Below, one piece after another: positions 15,640-26,118 of a DNA stretch of 64,000 nucleotides. A program made the position numbers and the translations under genes. Position 1 is the stretch's first letter, and the number at the start of each line of letters is the position of its first letter. The stretch comes from Pseudoruegeria sp. HB172150 (GTDB lineage Bacteria > Pseudomonadota > Alphaproteobacteria > Rhodobacterales > Rhodobacteraceae): contig NZ_JAATNG010000001.1 of the NCBI RefSeq assembly GCF_013184805.1, positions 186,001 to 250,000 on the forward strand, given 5' to 3'. The notes under the pieces are model-generated. The model was given only the letters and a program-made list of their open reading frames with translations. It made no database searches and was not told the origin of the DNA.

Positions 15640-15821
15640 TTTGCCCCCGGAATGAAGAAACGGTTCGGAAATCGCGTCATCAATATCCCGCCGCGGAATC
15701 GCCGCGACGGCCACCACTCGGGGAAGTATCGGGGTAGCTGTTTGCCAAGACAAGGAAATTGGCGGCCCGGGCGCGGTTCCGGGACGGTTGTGGGGCTGGG
15801 CCAGCCGGGCGCGATGCGCCG

Positions 15822-16700
15822 TCAGCCGACCTCTTCGACGTCGACCGCCTGTTTCGTCTTTTGCGATCCGGCGGTGCGCATCGCGCCCTTGACCGGGGCG
15901 AGGTCGAAGTAGTCGCGCCCGCGCGCCACCACGATGTGGTCCAGCCCGGCGGGCATGGCGTTGGTGGGGTCGAATTCCATCCAGCCCATGTCGGACCCGC
16001 ACCAGGCGCGGACCCAGGCGTGCATGGCGTCGGCGCCCTCGAGCTTCGGCTCGCCCTCGGGCGGGATCGTGCGGAGGTAGCCGGAGACGTAGCCGGCGGG
16101 GATGCCGAGGCCGCGCAGGGCGGCGATGGAGATGTGGGTGAAGTCCTGGCAGACGCCGCGTTTCAGCTTCCACGCCTCGTCGACGGCGGTGTCGACCATC
16201 GTCGCCTCGGGGTCGAAGGTCAGGTCGCGGTGGACGGCATCGCAGATCGCCTGCGCCGCGGCATAGGCGGTGCGGGCGCCGGCGGTGGTCTCGCGCGCCC
16301 AGGCGACGATCTCGGGATGGTGGCCGACGCGTTCGGAGGAGAAGCGGAAATGGTGCGGGGCGGTGTTGTCGATGGCGCCGAGGTTGGCGAGTTCCTGGTA
16401 GAGGCCCTCGAGCGAGGGGGAGACGTCGAAGACCGGCACCGGCTCGAACCGCTCGACGCGGGCGGTGACGCGGAATTCGGTTTCGGTGAGCGGCGCGTCA
16501 TAGGCGATCTCGACGCAGGCGTTGTCGAAGAAGTCGCGGCGGGTGATGCGCTCTGTCGGCTCGGGCTTGATCGACAGGCTGGAGGCGATGACGCGCTGTT
16601 CGCCGGGCAGGTCGGCGGGGACGATGCGCAGGACGTGGCGGCCGGCATCGGCGGCGGTGTCGTATTCATAGGTGATGGTCAGGCTGACGTCGTAGAGCAT
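15822..16700 (-). CDS. Transglutaminase-like protein (cysteine-protease fold)
   Basis: 292 residues. An N-terminal bacterial transglutaminase-like domain (LYDVSLTITYEYD, RVIASSLSIKPEP) is followed by the core with the catalytic triad region. Cysteine is in LKRGVCQDFTHISIAALRGLG (about 163-183), histidine in GADAMHAWVRAW (about 222-233), aspartate in WMEFDPTNA (about 238-246). Papain-like enzymes of this type cleave or form amide bonds. It is the last gene of an operon, 4 nt after the ATP-grasp/alpha-E gene. Cytoplasmic; no signal peptide. Confidence 0.92.
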   Translation of the reverse strand: MLYDVSLTITYEYDTAADAGRHVLRIVPADLPGEQRVIASSLSIKPEPTERITRRDFFDNACVEIAYDAPLTETEFRVTARVERFEPVPVFDVSPSLEGLYQELANLGAIDNTAPHHFRFSSERVGHHPEIVAWARETTAGARTAYAAAQAICDAVHRDLTFDPEATMVDTAVDEAWKLKRGVCQDFTHISIAALRGLGIPAGYVSGYLRTIPPEGEPKLEGADAMHAWVRAWCGSDMGWMEFDPTNAMPAGLDHIVVARGRDYFDLAPVKGAMRTAGSQKTKQAVDVEEVG

Positions 16701-16704
16701 TCCG

Positions 16705-19104
16705 TCACCGCAGATAGGATTGCGCGAGGAGGCCGGACAGCTCTGCGCTGCGGTTCGCGATCTCGATCATCGCGTCGTGATCGAAATCGGCCGCGGTTGC
16801 GGTGGCAAGGTCGGTTTCCAGCCGCAGCACGTGGCGCAGGATCGGCGTCATCCGCGGCCCGTGCTCGGGCGGGCCGACCGTGTCGAGGTGTTCGTGGATT
16901 GCGCGAAGCTGGTAGAGCACCGAACGCGGGTTCATCCCGTCGAGCAGCAGAAGGTCGATGACCGTCTCGCGCCCGGTCGCCGCGACGAAGCGGCGGCGAT
17001 GGGTCATGATCGAGTCGCCGGCCTCGATGGCGAGGTCATAGCTGCCCTCGGGCGCATCGGGCGCGGTGAAGGAAGTGACGAAGTTTGCCGTCGCCCAGGC
17101 GCGTTCCATCGCGCGGCCGAGCGACAGGAAACGCCAGCCGGTAAAGCGGTACATGTTCTCGTGCACGAGGCCGGTAAATCCGGAGATCTTGCGCAGGTAG
17201 ACGCTCATCGCGCGGGCGGCATCGTCGCCGGCCGTCAGGCGCGGCGCCATGCGTTCCATCGTACGCTGCAGGTCGGCCAGCGCGTTCCAGCCATCCACCG
17301 AGAACCGGTCGCGGATGCGCCCGGCGGATCGTATCGCGGCGCGGACATCCTCGAGCATCGCATCCGGCAGCGGTTCCGCCGCGTCCATGCCGAGGATGTC
17401 GAGATACTCGGCAAGATACTCCGAAAGCGGCAGGTCGGCGCGGCCGGTTTCGGCCAGACGCAGGTGGTAGCCGCGCAGCATGCGGATCTTCTGCTCAGCC
17501 CGTTCGGTGTAGCGCCCTAGCCAGAACAGGTTGTCCGCGGCGCGTGAAGGCAGCGCCACCATCTGGCGGCGCGACTGGTCGGGCGCCTGCTGCTTGAGGA
17601 GGGTTTCGGCGGTCGGCGGCTTGTCGGACACCACCCAGACGTCGCTGACGGCGCCGCCCTGCTGCATGGCAATATCGGCGGATTCGTCGGAATTGCCGAT
17701 CCGGGCAAAGCCGCCCGGCATCACCTGCCAGCCGTCCGGCGTACGGGCGAGAAAGACGCGAAGAGACATCGGGCGGGCGACGAGTCGGCCATCCTCCAGC
17801 GCGGGTGCGGTGGAAAGCGAAACGATTTCCTGCGCGGCGAGCGTGCCCGCTTCCTGATCGATCCAGGCGGGGTTCACATCGGCGCCATCCGCCGTCTTGC
17901 CGCCGATGACAACCTTTGCGCCGTGCTCGAAGGGCAGGCCGGTGGCCATCGCCTGATCGACGGTCATGCGGTCGAGATTGGCCTTGACGTAGTCGCGCGC
18001 CGCCGGTCCGCCACACCACCAGGTGGCGATATTCGGCATCGACAACGGGTTACCGTTCAGATGCTCGGCAATGCGCGGCATGAAGGCCATCAGCGCGCGG
18101 ATCTCCAACGCACCGGAGCCGACGGCATTGACCATGTCGACGGTACCGGCGCGCAGCGCGCCCAGCAGGCCGGGCGTGCCGATCTGTGAGGTCTCCTCCA
18201 GTTCCAGCGGGTCCATCCAGCCGGAATCGAGCCGCCGCCAGAGAACCGAAACCGGTTGTGGCCCGCCGACCGTGTGAACCATCAGGCGTCCGTTATGGAC
18301 AACCAGATCCTCGCCCTGCACCAGCAGGAAGCCGAGGTAACGGGCGATATAGGCATGTTCGAAATAGGTGTCGTTCAACGGACCCGGCGTCAGGATCGAC
18401 ACGCGGCTGCCATCCTTGCCGCGCAGATCCAGCAGCGCGTCGCGGAACTGGCGGAAGAAACGGGCCAGGCGGGTGACGTTCGACCGGCTCATGATGCCGG
18501 CAAAACTGCGCGCCGTGGCCATCCGCGTTTCAAGCGCGAACCCGGCACCGGAGGGTGCCTGTGTCCGGTCGCAGAGCACCCACCATTTGTTGTCGGGGCC
18601 ACGGCCGATGTCGAAGGCGAGGAAATGCAGGAAATGGCCGGAGCGTGGCCTGACGCCAACCATCGGCCGCAGCCATTCCGGGTTTCCGGCGAGCAGTTCC
18701 GGCGGCACCACGCCCTGCGTCACGAGGTTCCCGGAGCCGTAGAAATCGGCCATTACCCGTTCCAGCAGGTCGGCACGCTCGACAAGCCCGGCCTCTATCT
18801 GCTGCCATTCCCGCGTGTCGATCAGAAGCGGCAGGTGGCTGAGCGGCCATTCGCGTTCCGCGCTGTCATCGGGGCCATAGTGGCGAAAGAACACGCCGGC
18901 ATCGTGCAGGTACTGGCTGCCACGGGTCTGGGCCAGCGCCAGTTCCTCTGGCGACAGAGCGGCCAGTTCGGTCAGGAAACTTGTCCAGACCGGGCGCAGC
19001 TCTCCTTCGCCGTCAAGCAGTTCGTCCGCGACGCCGGGGATCTTGCGGTAATCGCGCAAAAGCTCCGCGAGACCGTCCTCCGCCGTTCTTGCCGTGTCCG
19101 CCAT
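16705..19104 (-). CDS. Circularly permuted ATP-grasp / alpha-E domain fusion
   Basis: 799 residues. The N-terminal ~480 residues match the circularly permuted ATP-grasp type-2 family (GSGNLVTQGVVPPELL, TRMATARSFAGIMSR, ILTPGPLNDTYFEHAYIAR). The C-terminal ~310 residues match the all-helical alpha-E domain (LPSRAADNLFWLGRYTERAE at about 530). These domains are often separate neighbouring genes; here they are fused. Published comparative genomics proposes that this trio makes amide bonds on an unknown peptide or protein. Its ATG is one base from the stop of the upstream DUF2126 protein. Confidence 0.92.
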   Translation of the reverse strand: MADTARTAEDGLAELLRDYRKIPGVADELLDGEGELRPVWTSFLTELAALSPEELALAQTRGSQYLHDAGVFFRHYGPDDSAEREWPLSHLPLLIDTREWQQIEAGLVERADLLERVMADFYGSGNLVTQGVVPPELLAGNPEWLRPMVGVRPRSGHFLHFLAFDIGRGPDNKWWVLCDRTQAPSGAGFALETRMATARSFAGIMSRSNVTRLARFFRQFRDALLDLRGKDGSRVSILTPGPLNDTYFEHAYIARYLGFLLVQGEDLVVHNGRLMVHTVGGPQPVSVLWRRLDSGWMDPLELEETSQIGTPGLLGALRAGTVDMVNAVGSGALEIRALMAFMPRIAEHLNGNPLSMPNIATWWCGGPAARDYVKANLDRMTVDQAMATGLPFEHGAKVVIGGKTADGADVNPAWIDQEAGTLAAQEIVSLSTAPALEDGRLVARPMSLRVFLARTPDGWQVMPGGFARIGNSDESADIAMQQGGAVSDVWVVSDKPPTAETLLKQQAPDQSRRQMVALPSRAADNLFWLGRYTERAEQKIRMLRGYHLRLAETGRADLPLSEYLAEYLDILGMDAAEPLPDAMLEDVRAAIRSAGRIRDRFSVDGWNALADLQRTMERMAPRLTAGDDAARAMSVYLRKISGFTGLVHENMYRFTGWRFLSLGRAMERAWATANFVTSFTAPDAPEGSYDLAIEAGDSIMTHRRRFVAATGRETVIDLLLLDGMNPRSVLYQLRAIHEHLDTVGPPEHGPRMTPILRHVLRLETDLATATAADFDHDAMIEIANRSAELSGLLAQSYLR

Positions 19105-19105
19105 G

Positions 19106-22100
19106 TCAGACTCCGGGCGGACGCCGGAGATCCAGCGTCATCGGGAATTCGGGATGCGTCAGTTCCGGTTCCGGCGTGTAGGATTTCGGCGTGTGGCCGA
19201 AGGGTTCGAAGCGGGTGAGGCGGCGCGCCTCTGCCTCGTTGGCATTGACCGGGAAGGTCTCGTAGTTGCGGCCGCCCGGGTGCGCGACGTGATAGGTGCA
19301 GCCGCCGATGGCGCGGCCCGTCCACTGGTCGTAGATGTCGAGCGTCAGCGGCGCATGGACCGGGACGACCGGGTGCATCGCCTCTGACGGCTGCCAGGCC
19401 TTGAAGCGGACGCCGCCGACCTTCACGCCGCTGGTGTCGGTTTTCTGCAGCGGCACGCGCCGCTGGTTGCAGGTGACGATGTAGCGGTCGGTATCGGCGG
19501 CCTCGAGTTTCACCTGCAGGCGTTCGGTCGAGCTGTCGGTGTAGCGCACCGTGCCGCCGATGGCGCCGGTCTCTCCCAGCACGTGCCAGGGCTCCAGCGC
19601 CTGCCGGAGTTCCAGGGTGACGCCGTCCACCTCGACCTCTCCGCAGAAGGGGAAGCGGAACTCGGCCTGCGCCTTGTACCATTCCTCGCGGAAGTCGAAG
19701 CCGTTCTGTTTCAGGTCCGACAGCACGTCGAGAAAGTCCTGCCAGACGAAATGCGGCAGCATGAAACGGTCGTGCAGCGTGGTGCCCCAGCGGGTGAAAC
19801 TGCCGCCGAGCGGCGCGTTCCAGAGCCGCACGAGGATGGCGCGCACCAGAAGCTGCTGGGCGAGCGACATGCGCGGGTTCGGCGGCATCTCGAAGCCGCG
19901 GAATTCCACGAGGCCGAGGCGGCCGGTGGGGCCGTCCGGGGAATAGAGCTTGTCGATGCAGATTTCGGCCCGGTGGGTGTTGCCGGTGACATCGGTCAGC
20001 ATGTTGCGCAGGAGCCGGTCGGTCAGCCACGGCATCGGCTGCACGCCCTGGCCCGGATGCGGGATCTGCGACAGCGCGATTTCCAGCTCGTAAAGGGCGT
20101 CGTGCCGGGCCTCGTCGATGCGGGGCGCCTGGCTGGTCGGGCCGATGAACAGGCCGGAGAACAGGTAGCTGAGCGAGGGGTGCCGCTGCCAGAACAGGAC
20201 GAGCGAGCGCATCAGGTCGGGGCGGCGCAGGAACGGCGAGTCGTGGGTGGTGCCGCCGCCGACGACGACGTGGTTGCCGCCGCCGGTGCCGGTGTGCTTG
20301 CCGTCGATCATGAACTTGTCGGCGCCGAGGCGGGATTGCCGCGCCTCTTCATAGACGCCCTCGGTGATCTCCTTGCAGTCCTCCCACGAGGTGGCGGGGT
20401 GGATGTTCACCTCGATCACGCCGGGGTCGGGGGCGACACGGATGACGTTCATGCGCGGGTCGTGGGGCGGCGAGTAGCCTTCGATATGGATCGGGAGGCC
20501 GAGTTCCTCGGCGGTGTCTTCGGCCGCGGCGAGGAGTTCGAGGTAATCCTCGATGGTTTCCACGGGCGGCATGAACAGGCAGAGGCGGCCGTCGCGGGGT
20601 TCGATGGCGATGGCGGTGCGGACCTGGCCATCTTCGGGGTCGACGCCCTGTTCCATGATCTTCTGGCGGCGGCCGGCGTCGCGGGCGGCGCTGACCGGCT
20701 GGGTGCGGTCACCGGACACCTCGGGGAGCATGTCCTCCATCTGCTGCGCTTCTTCCTCGGCGATGCGGGTCAGTTCCTCCACCACGAGGCGGCGGCGTTC
20801 GGCGAGGTCTGCGTGGACGTCGGGGAGGTCGCCTTCGATGACGGAGGGGTCGGCGGGGTATGTGTAGGGATAGGCCGAGGGCGGGATGAAGGGGAGCGAG
20901 CCCAGCGGCAGGCGGAAGCCGACGGGGCTGTCGCCGGGGACGAGGAAGAGGTGGCCGCGGCGGGTTTTCCAGTGTTGCGAGCGCCAGCGGGTGGAAGGCT
21001 GCGCCTTTGACTGCCAGCGCTGCAGCGGCAGGGCATAACCGGCCGGATTCTCGAGCCCGCGCGAGAAGACGCGGGCGATGCGGGCGCGTGCCTCGGGGTC
21101 TTTCAGCTTGCTGTCTTCCGGCGTGACGTTCGGCGGCAGGTCGCCTTCCTTGAGGATCCATTCGGCGGGGTCCTCGTAGGTGGGCTGCACGTGGTCGGGG
21201 TCGACGCCAAGGCGGTCGGCGAAGCCGGAGAGGAACCTGTCGGCGTTGTCGGTGGTGGCGGTGTCCTGCTTTTTCTCCGTGGCGATCAGGGCGGCGTTCT
21301 TCCAGATCGGCTTGCCGTCCTTGCGCCAGTAGAGGCTGAAGGTCCAGCGCGGCAGGGTTTCGCCGGGGTACCATTTGCCCTGCCCGTAATGCAGGAAGCC
21401 GCCGGGGGCGAAGCGGTCGCGCAGGCGGCGGATCAGGGTGTCGGCGAGGCCGCGTTTCTGCGGGCCGACGGCGGCGGTGTTCCACTCGTCTGACTCGAAA
21501 TCGTCGATGGAGACGAAGGTGGGTTCGCCGCCCATCGTCAGGCGCATGTCGGCGTCGTAGAGCGCGCGGTCGACCTGCTGGCCGAGCGCATCGAGCGCAT
21601 CCCAGGAGGTGTCCGAGAACGGCTTGGTGATGCGCGGGTGTTCCGCCACGCGGTCGACCTGCATGTCGAAGCCGAATTCGACCTCGGCAAAGCTCGCCAT
21701 GCCGGTGATCGGCGCGGCATTGCGGTAATGCGGCGTGGCGGCCAGCGGTATGTGGCTTTCGCCGGTCAGAAGGCCGGAGGTCGGGTCGACGCCGATCCAG
21801 CCGGCGCCCGGCAGGTAAGCTTCGCACCATGCGTGAAGGTCGGTGAAATCGTGGTCGGTCCCGGCCGGACCGTCAAGCGACACAAGATCGGGTTTCAGCT
21901 GGATCAGGTAGCCCGAAACGAAACGGGCGGCGATGCCCAGATGGCGCAGGATGTTGACCAGAAGCCACGAGGTGTCACGGCAGGAGCCCTTGCCGATCTC
22001 CAGCGTTTCCTCCGGCGTCTGCACGCCAGGTTCCATCCGGATGACGTAGCCGATTTCCTTGTTCAGTCGCGCGTTCAGCCCGACGATCATGTCGACCGTG

Positions 22101-22519
22101 CGCTGTTGCGACTTGTCGAGGCTGTCGAGCAGGGCCTGCAGTTTCGGCGTCGCGGGTTCCGGCTTCAGGTAGATCGACAGGTCGCCGCGGATCGCCTCGT
22201 CATAGGTGAAGGGCCAGTGCTCGGCGGCCTCCTCGACGAAAAAGTCGAACGGGTTGTAGACCGACATATCGGCGGTCAGGTCGACCTCGATCTTCAGCTC
22301 GCGAACCGGCTCGGGAAAGACAAAACGCGCCTGCCAGTTGCCATAGGCATCCTGCTGGTGATTCACGAAGTGGTTCGCCGGAGTGACTTTCAGCGAATGC
22401 GACAGGACAGGGGTGCGCGAATGCGGCGCGGGGCGCAGGCGGATGATCTGCGGGCCAAGATTGACCGGGCGATCGTACTTGTAATGAGTGAGGTGATAGA
22501 TACTTGCCTTGATCGCCAT
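19106..22519 (-). CDS. Transglutaminase / DUF2126 fusion protein
   Basis: 1137 residues from the ATG at 22517-22519 (a GTG four codons upstream is possible). The N-terminal domain ([18 protein letters not shown]) is the transglutaminase-like N-region. The core has Cys in [20 protein letters not shown] (about 160-180), His in [12 protein letters not shown] and Asp in [10 protein letters not shown]. The remaining ~850 residues are DUF2126, with a [14 protein letters not shown] glycine-rich stretch. It is the first gene of the three-gene operon. It probably acts with the ATP-grasp protein in amide-bond chemistry (family-level inference); substrate unknown. Confidence 0.92.
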   Translation of the reverse strand: MAIKASIYHLTHYKYDRPVNLGPQIIRLRPAPHSRTPVLSHSLKVTPANHFVNHQQDAYGNWQARFVFPEPVRELKIEVDLTADMSVYNPFDFFVEEAAEHWPFTYDEAIRGDLSIYLKPEPATPKLQALLDSLDKSQQRTVDMIVGLNARLNKEIGYVIRMEPGVQTPEETLEIGKGSCRDTSWLLVNILRHLGIAARFVSGYLIQLKPDLVSLDGPAGTDHDFTDLHAWCEAYLPGAGWIGVDPTSGLLTGESHIPLAATPHYRNAAPITGMASFAEVEFGFDMQVDRVAEHPRITKPFSDTSWDALDALGQQVDRALYDADMRLTMGGEPTFVSIDDFESDEWNTAAVGPQKRGLADTLIRRLRDRFAPGGFLHYGQGKWYPGETLPRWTFSLYWRKDGKPIWKNAALIATEKKQDTATTDNADRFLSGFADRLGVDPDHVQPTYEDPAEWILKEGDLPPNVTPEDSKLKDPEARARIARVFSRGLENPAGYALPLQRWQSKAQPSTRWRSQHWKTRRGHLFLVPGDSPVGFRLPLGSLPFIPPSAYPYTYPADPSVIEGDLPDVHADLAERRRLVVEELTRIAEEEAQQMEDMLPEVSGDRTQPVSAARDAGRRQKIMEQGVDPEDGQVRTAIAIEPRDGRLCLFMPPVETIEDYLELLAAAEDTAEELGLPIHIEGYSPPHDPRMNVIRVAPDPGVIEVNIHPATSWEDCKEITEGVYEEARQSRLGADKFMIDGKHTGTGGGNHVVVGGGTTHDSPFLRRPDLMRSLVLFWQRHPSLSYLFSGLFIGPTSQAPRIDEARHDALYELEIALSQIPHPGQGVQPMPWLTDRLLRNMLTDVTGNTHRAEICIDKLYSPDGPTGRLGLVEFRGFEMPPNPRMSLAQQLLVRAILVRLWNAPLGGSFTRWGTTLHDRFMLPHFVWQDFLDVLSDLKQNGFDFREEWYKAQAEFRFPFCGEVEVDGVTLELRQALEPWHVLGETGAIGGTVRYTDSSTERLQVKLEAADTDRYIVTCNQRRVPLQKTDTSGVKVGGVRFKAWQPSEAMHPVVPVHAPLTLDIYDQWTGRAIGGCTYHVAHPGGRNYETFPVNANEAEARRLTRFEPFGHTPKSYTPEPELTHPEFPMTLDLRRPPGV

Positions 22520-22696
22520 GGAGTCGGTCACGCCCTGCTTGTTCGTCCCCGACTTTCCACGTTTTGCCGGGGCGGTACAACAGATTGCGGATTAGACGCG
22601 CATGTGCCCGGTGATTGTGCGTTTTGTGCGCCTATTTTGCGGGCGGCCGGGAGGAGCCGTATGCCGCGAAGATCGCCGGCGGGGCGGAATATTCTA

Positions 22697-24055
22697 TTAA
22701 TTTTCGGCGTTTGGGACCGAGATTCGCCGGAACGGGTCGAGCAGAACCGCAGCCGGCGTTTCGCCCGGTGCCGTTGCCAGCTTGTCGAGCAAACCCGTTG
22801 CCACGATCTTTGGCAGGGCGTGCAAGAGGCAGTCGAGCCATTTGCCGGACATCGCCCTGAAATCGGTGGCGGACGCGATAACGGCGGGCGGATCGGGTAG
22901 GATATGGTCTGTTTTGGCGCCATCGCTCATCGTCAGGCGGGCGGATTGGGTGTTTCCCGGGGCGCAGCCGGCCATGGTGATGCGGACTGCAAGCGCAAGG
23001 ACATTTGCGTCGCTGAGAGCGGCAGGGGCAAAGCTGGACAATCCCGGCGCGCCGTGGATCAGGGCGCAGGCGAAACAGAAGGGTATTGAGAAGCGCGCGC
23101 CGATGGGCGTCGTCGGTTTCTGCCGTTCTTCCAGCGGGTTGAATAGCATGTCGTTCGGCGGGTGCAGGGTGAAAGCGGCGGCCGTGATGTTGTCTGGCCC
23201 GACGCCTTGAATGCGCAGGTCGAGGGCAAAGGCGATAGCCTCGTGAGTCCCCCGGCAGCAGGGCCATTGCTTCAGGCTGACGGTTTCGCCTGCGAAGGTC
23301 TGGCCGAAGTCTTCGAAGGCGGATTTGTCGGGCGGGTCGCCTGCGAGGATCGCGGCGAGGCCGGATCTGCCTTCCAGCGGTTCGAGGACTCCCTTCACGC
23401 CCATCCGCGCCAGCAGCGCGCCCTCGACGGCGGCGCGGGCGGCGAAACCGTCGCGGACGGCGCGCAGGTCGGAGGCGGGGGAGCGTTTCAGCTCGTCGGT
23501 CAGCATGAACTGGCACAGGGTCAGTGAGACCGCATCGACCGTCTGTTCCGGCGTCAGGTGCAGCAGATGTGCCGCGCCGAAGCCTGCCGCAATCGCGCCG
23601 ATCATGGGCGGGTGGTACCAGCCGCGCGTGGCCGGGTCGGAGGCAAGCGACAGGCCGAAACGACAGGCGATGTCGCAGCCGATGGCCATGGCGGCGAGGA
23701 TGTCGGCGAGGGTTCTGTTCTCGGCCTCGGCGAGGGCGAGGACCGTGGGGATCAGCGCGGCGTTCGGGTGCAGGCCGGCAGGCTCGAACGTATCCTCGAA
23801 GTCGATGGCATGGGCGAGGGCGCCGTTTCCCAGGGCAGCGCCCGCCGGTGTCGATGTGCCGCCCGCAAGGAGCGTGCAGGGGCCGGGTGTGCGGGCATGG
23901 TCGGAAAACAGCGTGGCGCGGGGTTCGAGCGCGGTGGCGGCAGCCATCGTGGACAGGCCGTCGGCGAGGCAGATGCGGGCGGCGTGCTGTGCTTTGGCGG
24001 GAAGGTCGGCGTAGCGGATGGCGGCCGCCGTTTCCGCAAGCCTGCGCGTCAGCAT
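22697..24055 (-). CDS. MmgE/PrpD family protein
   Basis: 452 residues. The family includes 2-methylcitrate dehydratase, cis-aconitate decarboxylase and iminodisuccinate epimerase. Visible family landmarks are the NGALAHAIDFEDTF stretch (about 75-88) with the conserved Asp pair, NAALIPTVLALAE, and the KQWPCCRGTHEAI turn. It overlaps the CapA-type gene by 7 nt and ends the ABC operon. No methylcitrate synthase or prpB is nearby, so a true propionate role is unlikely. An epimerase, dehydratase or decarboxylase acting on the imported compound is more plausible (inference). Confidence 0.87.
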   Translation of the reverse strand: MLTRRLAETAAAIRYADLPAKAQHAARICLADGLSTMAAATALEPRATLFSDHARTPGPCTLLAGGTSTPAGAALGNGALAHAIDFEDTFEPAGLHPNAALIPTVLALAEAENRTLADILAAMAIGCDIACRFGLSLASDPATRGWYHPPMIGAIAAGFGAAHLLHLTPEQTVDAVSLTLCQFMLTDELKRSPASDLRAVRDGFAARAAVEGALLARMGVKGVLEPLEGRSGLAAILAGDPPDKSAFEDFGQTFAGETVSLKQWPCCRGTHEAIAFALDLRIQGVGPDNITAAAFTLHPPNDMLFNPLEERQKPTTPIGARFSIPFCFACALIHGAPGLSSFAPAALSDANVLALAVRITMAGCAPGNTQSARLTMSDGAKTDHILPDPPAVIASATDFRAMSGKWLDCLLHALPKIVATGLLDKLATAPGETPAAVLLDPFRRISVPNAEN

Positions 24056-25164
24056 CGCGCGCTGGGCCGGATCAGGTCGCCATCGGCGGTGTAGTCGGTG
24101 GCGAAACGGGCTTCTTCGGTTATGTCGCGCAGGTAGGTCAGGATCTTGTCGAACCTGGGATCGTCGGGCGCGACGAAACGGGGGTCTGCGCTGCGGTCGA
24201 TCCAGACCGGGACCAGCGCAAAGTCGACGAGGCCGCTCTTGTCGAAGGACGCCTCGACCGTGATCGACATCGCGCTGTCGGGCGGGAAGTTGTAGTTCGA
24301 GGTGAAGTCCGGGATCCAGTCGGGGTTCAGCTTCTGGATCTCGCGGAAGCCTTTCGATTTGGCGTGCGCCTCGTCCATCTTCAGGTCCAGCGCGAAATTG
24401 GCGAGGCTGTGGACTATGGGGCGGCCCCTGTAGAACTCCATCCCCTTCAGGATATGCGCGTGGCAGCCCAGCACCATGTCTGCGCCCGCGTCGATCACCG
24501 CGCGGGCGACGTCGCGCTGGTAATCGGGGACGACGGCGGGGACGAAATGGATGCCGGCATGGTGCGAGACGATGACGGCGTCGACCTTTGCGCGCAGGGC
24601 CGCGACGGAAGCGGTGAGCGCGGCGAGATCCTCGCGATGCGGGAAGGTGTGGATGCGGGCGGGTGTGCCGGGCTGATCGTGCTCGATCTGTTCATAGACG
24701 GTGTGGCCGCGCATCGGGGCGCAGCCGGGCTTGTTTTCCTCGGCCCAGTAGTTCTGGGGCAGGATCGAATTCACGGCGAGGAAGCCGAGGGTGACGCCGT
24801 TGCGCTCGACGATGACCGGCTTGCGGGCTTCTTCGATATTGGCGCCCGCGCCCATCCGCATGGCGCCGGCTCGGTCGAGATTGGCGAGGGTGTCGAGCAT
24901 GCCCTCGGCGCCCCAGTCCATCGTGTGGTTGCCGGCGAAGCTGACGACTTCCAGCCCCGTGGCGACAAGGGCGTCGGCGATTTCGGGCTTGCCGCGCATG
25001 GTGTGACGGGCCTGCGGCAGGCGCTGGCCGCGGGTGGTCAGGTTCACCTCGAGCTGGCAGTAGCCGATGTCGGCTTTGGTCAGCCGGTCGCGGACATGGG
25101 TGAAGATGGTGGCGGGGTCGTCGCGGTCCGGGGCGACGTCGCCGACGGCGGTGAAGCGCAGCAT
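24049..25164 (-). CDS. CapA family metallophosphatase-like protein
   Basis: 371 residues of the PGA_cap/CapA fold. Metal-site motifs are GDVAPD at residue 8, CQLEVNLT, SFAGNHTMDWG (about 93-103), SHHAGIHFVP, and GCHAHILKGMEFYRG followed by HSLANFALDL. CapA proteins are named from polyglutamate capsule synthesis, but many soluble members are amidohydrolase or phosphatase-like enzymes. There is no signal peptide here, so it is cytoplasmic. It directly abuts the last ABC ATPase (stop 25165) and overlaps MmgE/PrpD. Its place in the operon points to processing of the imported compound. Confidence 0.87.
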   Translation of the reverse strand: MLRFTAVGDVAPDRDDPATIFTHVRDRLTKADIGYCQLEVNLTTRGQRLPQARHTMRGKPEIADALVATGLEVVSFAGNHTMDWGAEGMLDTLANLDRAGAMRMGAGANIEEARKPVIVERNGVTLGFLAVNSILPQNYWAEENKPGCAPMRGHTVYEQIEHDQPGTPARIHTFPHREDLAALTASVAALRAKVDAVIVSHHAGIHFVPAVVPDYQRDVARAVIDAGADMVLGCHAHILKGMEFYRGRPIVHSLANFALDLKMDEAHAKSKGFREIQKLNPDWIPDFTSNYNFPPDSAMSITVEASFDKSGLVDFALVPVWIDRSADPRFVAPDDPRFDKILTYLRDITEEARFATDYTADGDLIRPSARC

Positions 25165-26118
25165 CTACCAGTCCTCCGCGTGGGTCATGTGGCAGGCGAC
25201 GGCGCCGTCGCCGGTGGGTTCAAGCGGCGGGCGGGCGGTGGCGCAGACGTCACGAGAGAAGGGGCAGCGGGTGTGGTACGGGCAGCCGGAGGGCGGGTTC
25301 ATCGGCGACGGCAGTTCGCCGCGCGGGGGAACGTCGGCAGGGGGTGCGTCGGGGTCGGCGGGCAGGGCGGCGGCGAGGAGGGCGCGGGTGTAGGGATGGT
25401 CGGGGGCGGTGCAGATCTTGGCGGCGGGGCCGCGTTCGACGACGCGGCCGAGGTAGATCACGATCACCTCGTCGCACATGAAACGGACGGTGGCGAGGTC
25501 GTGGGAGACGAAGAGCGTGGCGAGGCCGTATTCGGCGCGCAGGTCCTTCAGGACGTTGAGGATCTGGGCGCGGATGGAGATGTCCTGCGACGAGACGGGT
25601 TCGTCGAGGAGCATGAGTTCGGGCTTCGAGGCGAGGGCGCGGGCGATGGCGATGCGCTGGCGCTGACCGCCGGAGAATTCGGCGGGGACGCGGTCTCCGT
25701 CTCTGGCGCTGAGGCCGACCGCTTCCAGCACCTCGTCGACGCGGGCGTCGATCTCTCGCCGGGACATGTCGGTGGCGGCGGCGAGGGGTTCGCGGATGAT
25801 GCGGCGGACGCGGAGGCGGGGGTTGAGGGAGGAATAGGGGTTCTGGAAGACCGGCTGGACGGATTTGCGGTAGGCCTTGCGTTCGGGGGCGGTGAGCGTG
25901 GCCAGCGACTTGCCCTTGAACCGGACCTCGCCGGTGGTGGGCGCGTCGAGCAGCAGGAGCAGGCGGTTCAGGGTGGTCTTGCCGCAGCCGGATTCGCCGA
26001 CGACGCCGAGCGATCTGCCCGGCTCGCAGTCGAGGTTCACGTCGGTCAGGGCGTGGAGGTGGCCCTTTCTGACGCGGAAGGCGCGGCCGAGGCCGTGGGC
26101 GGAGAGGATCGCGGTCAT
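25165..26118 (-). CDS. Oligopeptide/dipeptide ABC transporter ATPase (DppF/OppF-type)
   Basis: 317 residues from the ATG at 26116-26118 (ATGA overlap with the upstream ATPase). Walker A GESGCGKTT is at about residue 40, the Q-loop is PVFQNPYSSLNPR, the signature FSGGQRQRIAIARAL, Walker B LMLLDEP, and the switch His is in FVSHDL. The C-terminal oligopeptide extension has the CPYHTRCPFSRDVC cysteines typical of DppD/F, sometimes iron-sulfur. It pairs with the next ATPase to drive the importer. Confidence 0.93.
   Translation of the reverse strand: MTAILSAHGLGRAFRVRKGHLHALTDVNLDCEPGRSLGVVGESGCGKTTLNRLLLLLDAPTTGEVRFKGKSLATLTAPERKAYRKSVQPVFQNPYSSLNPRLRVRRIIREPLAAATDMSRREIDARVDEVLEAVGLSARDGDRVPAEFSGGQRQRIAIARALASKPELMLLDEPVSSQDISIRAQILNVLKDLRAEYGLATLFVSHDLATVRFMCDEVIVIYLGRVVERGPAAKICTAPDHPYTRALLAAALPADPDAPPADVPPRGELPSPMNPPSGCPYHTRCPFSRDVCATARPPLEPTGDGAVACHMTHAEDW

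Noticed and set aside
13048-16173. An N-terminal extension of the propeller protein back to 16173
   Set aside because: The extension overlaps the transglutaminase gene and is Arg/His-rich; a proper signal peptide starts at 15639.
22697-24055. A methylcitrate cycle locus
   Set aside because: Only the MmgE/PrpD member is present; prpB and prpC partners are absent and the context is an ABC importer.
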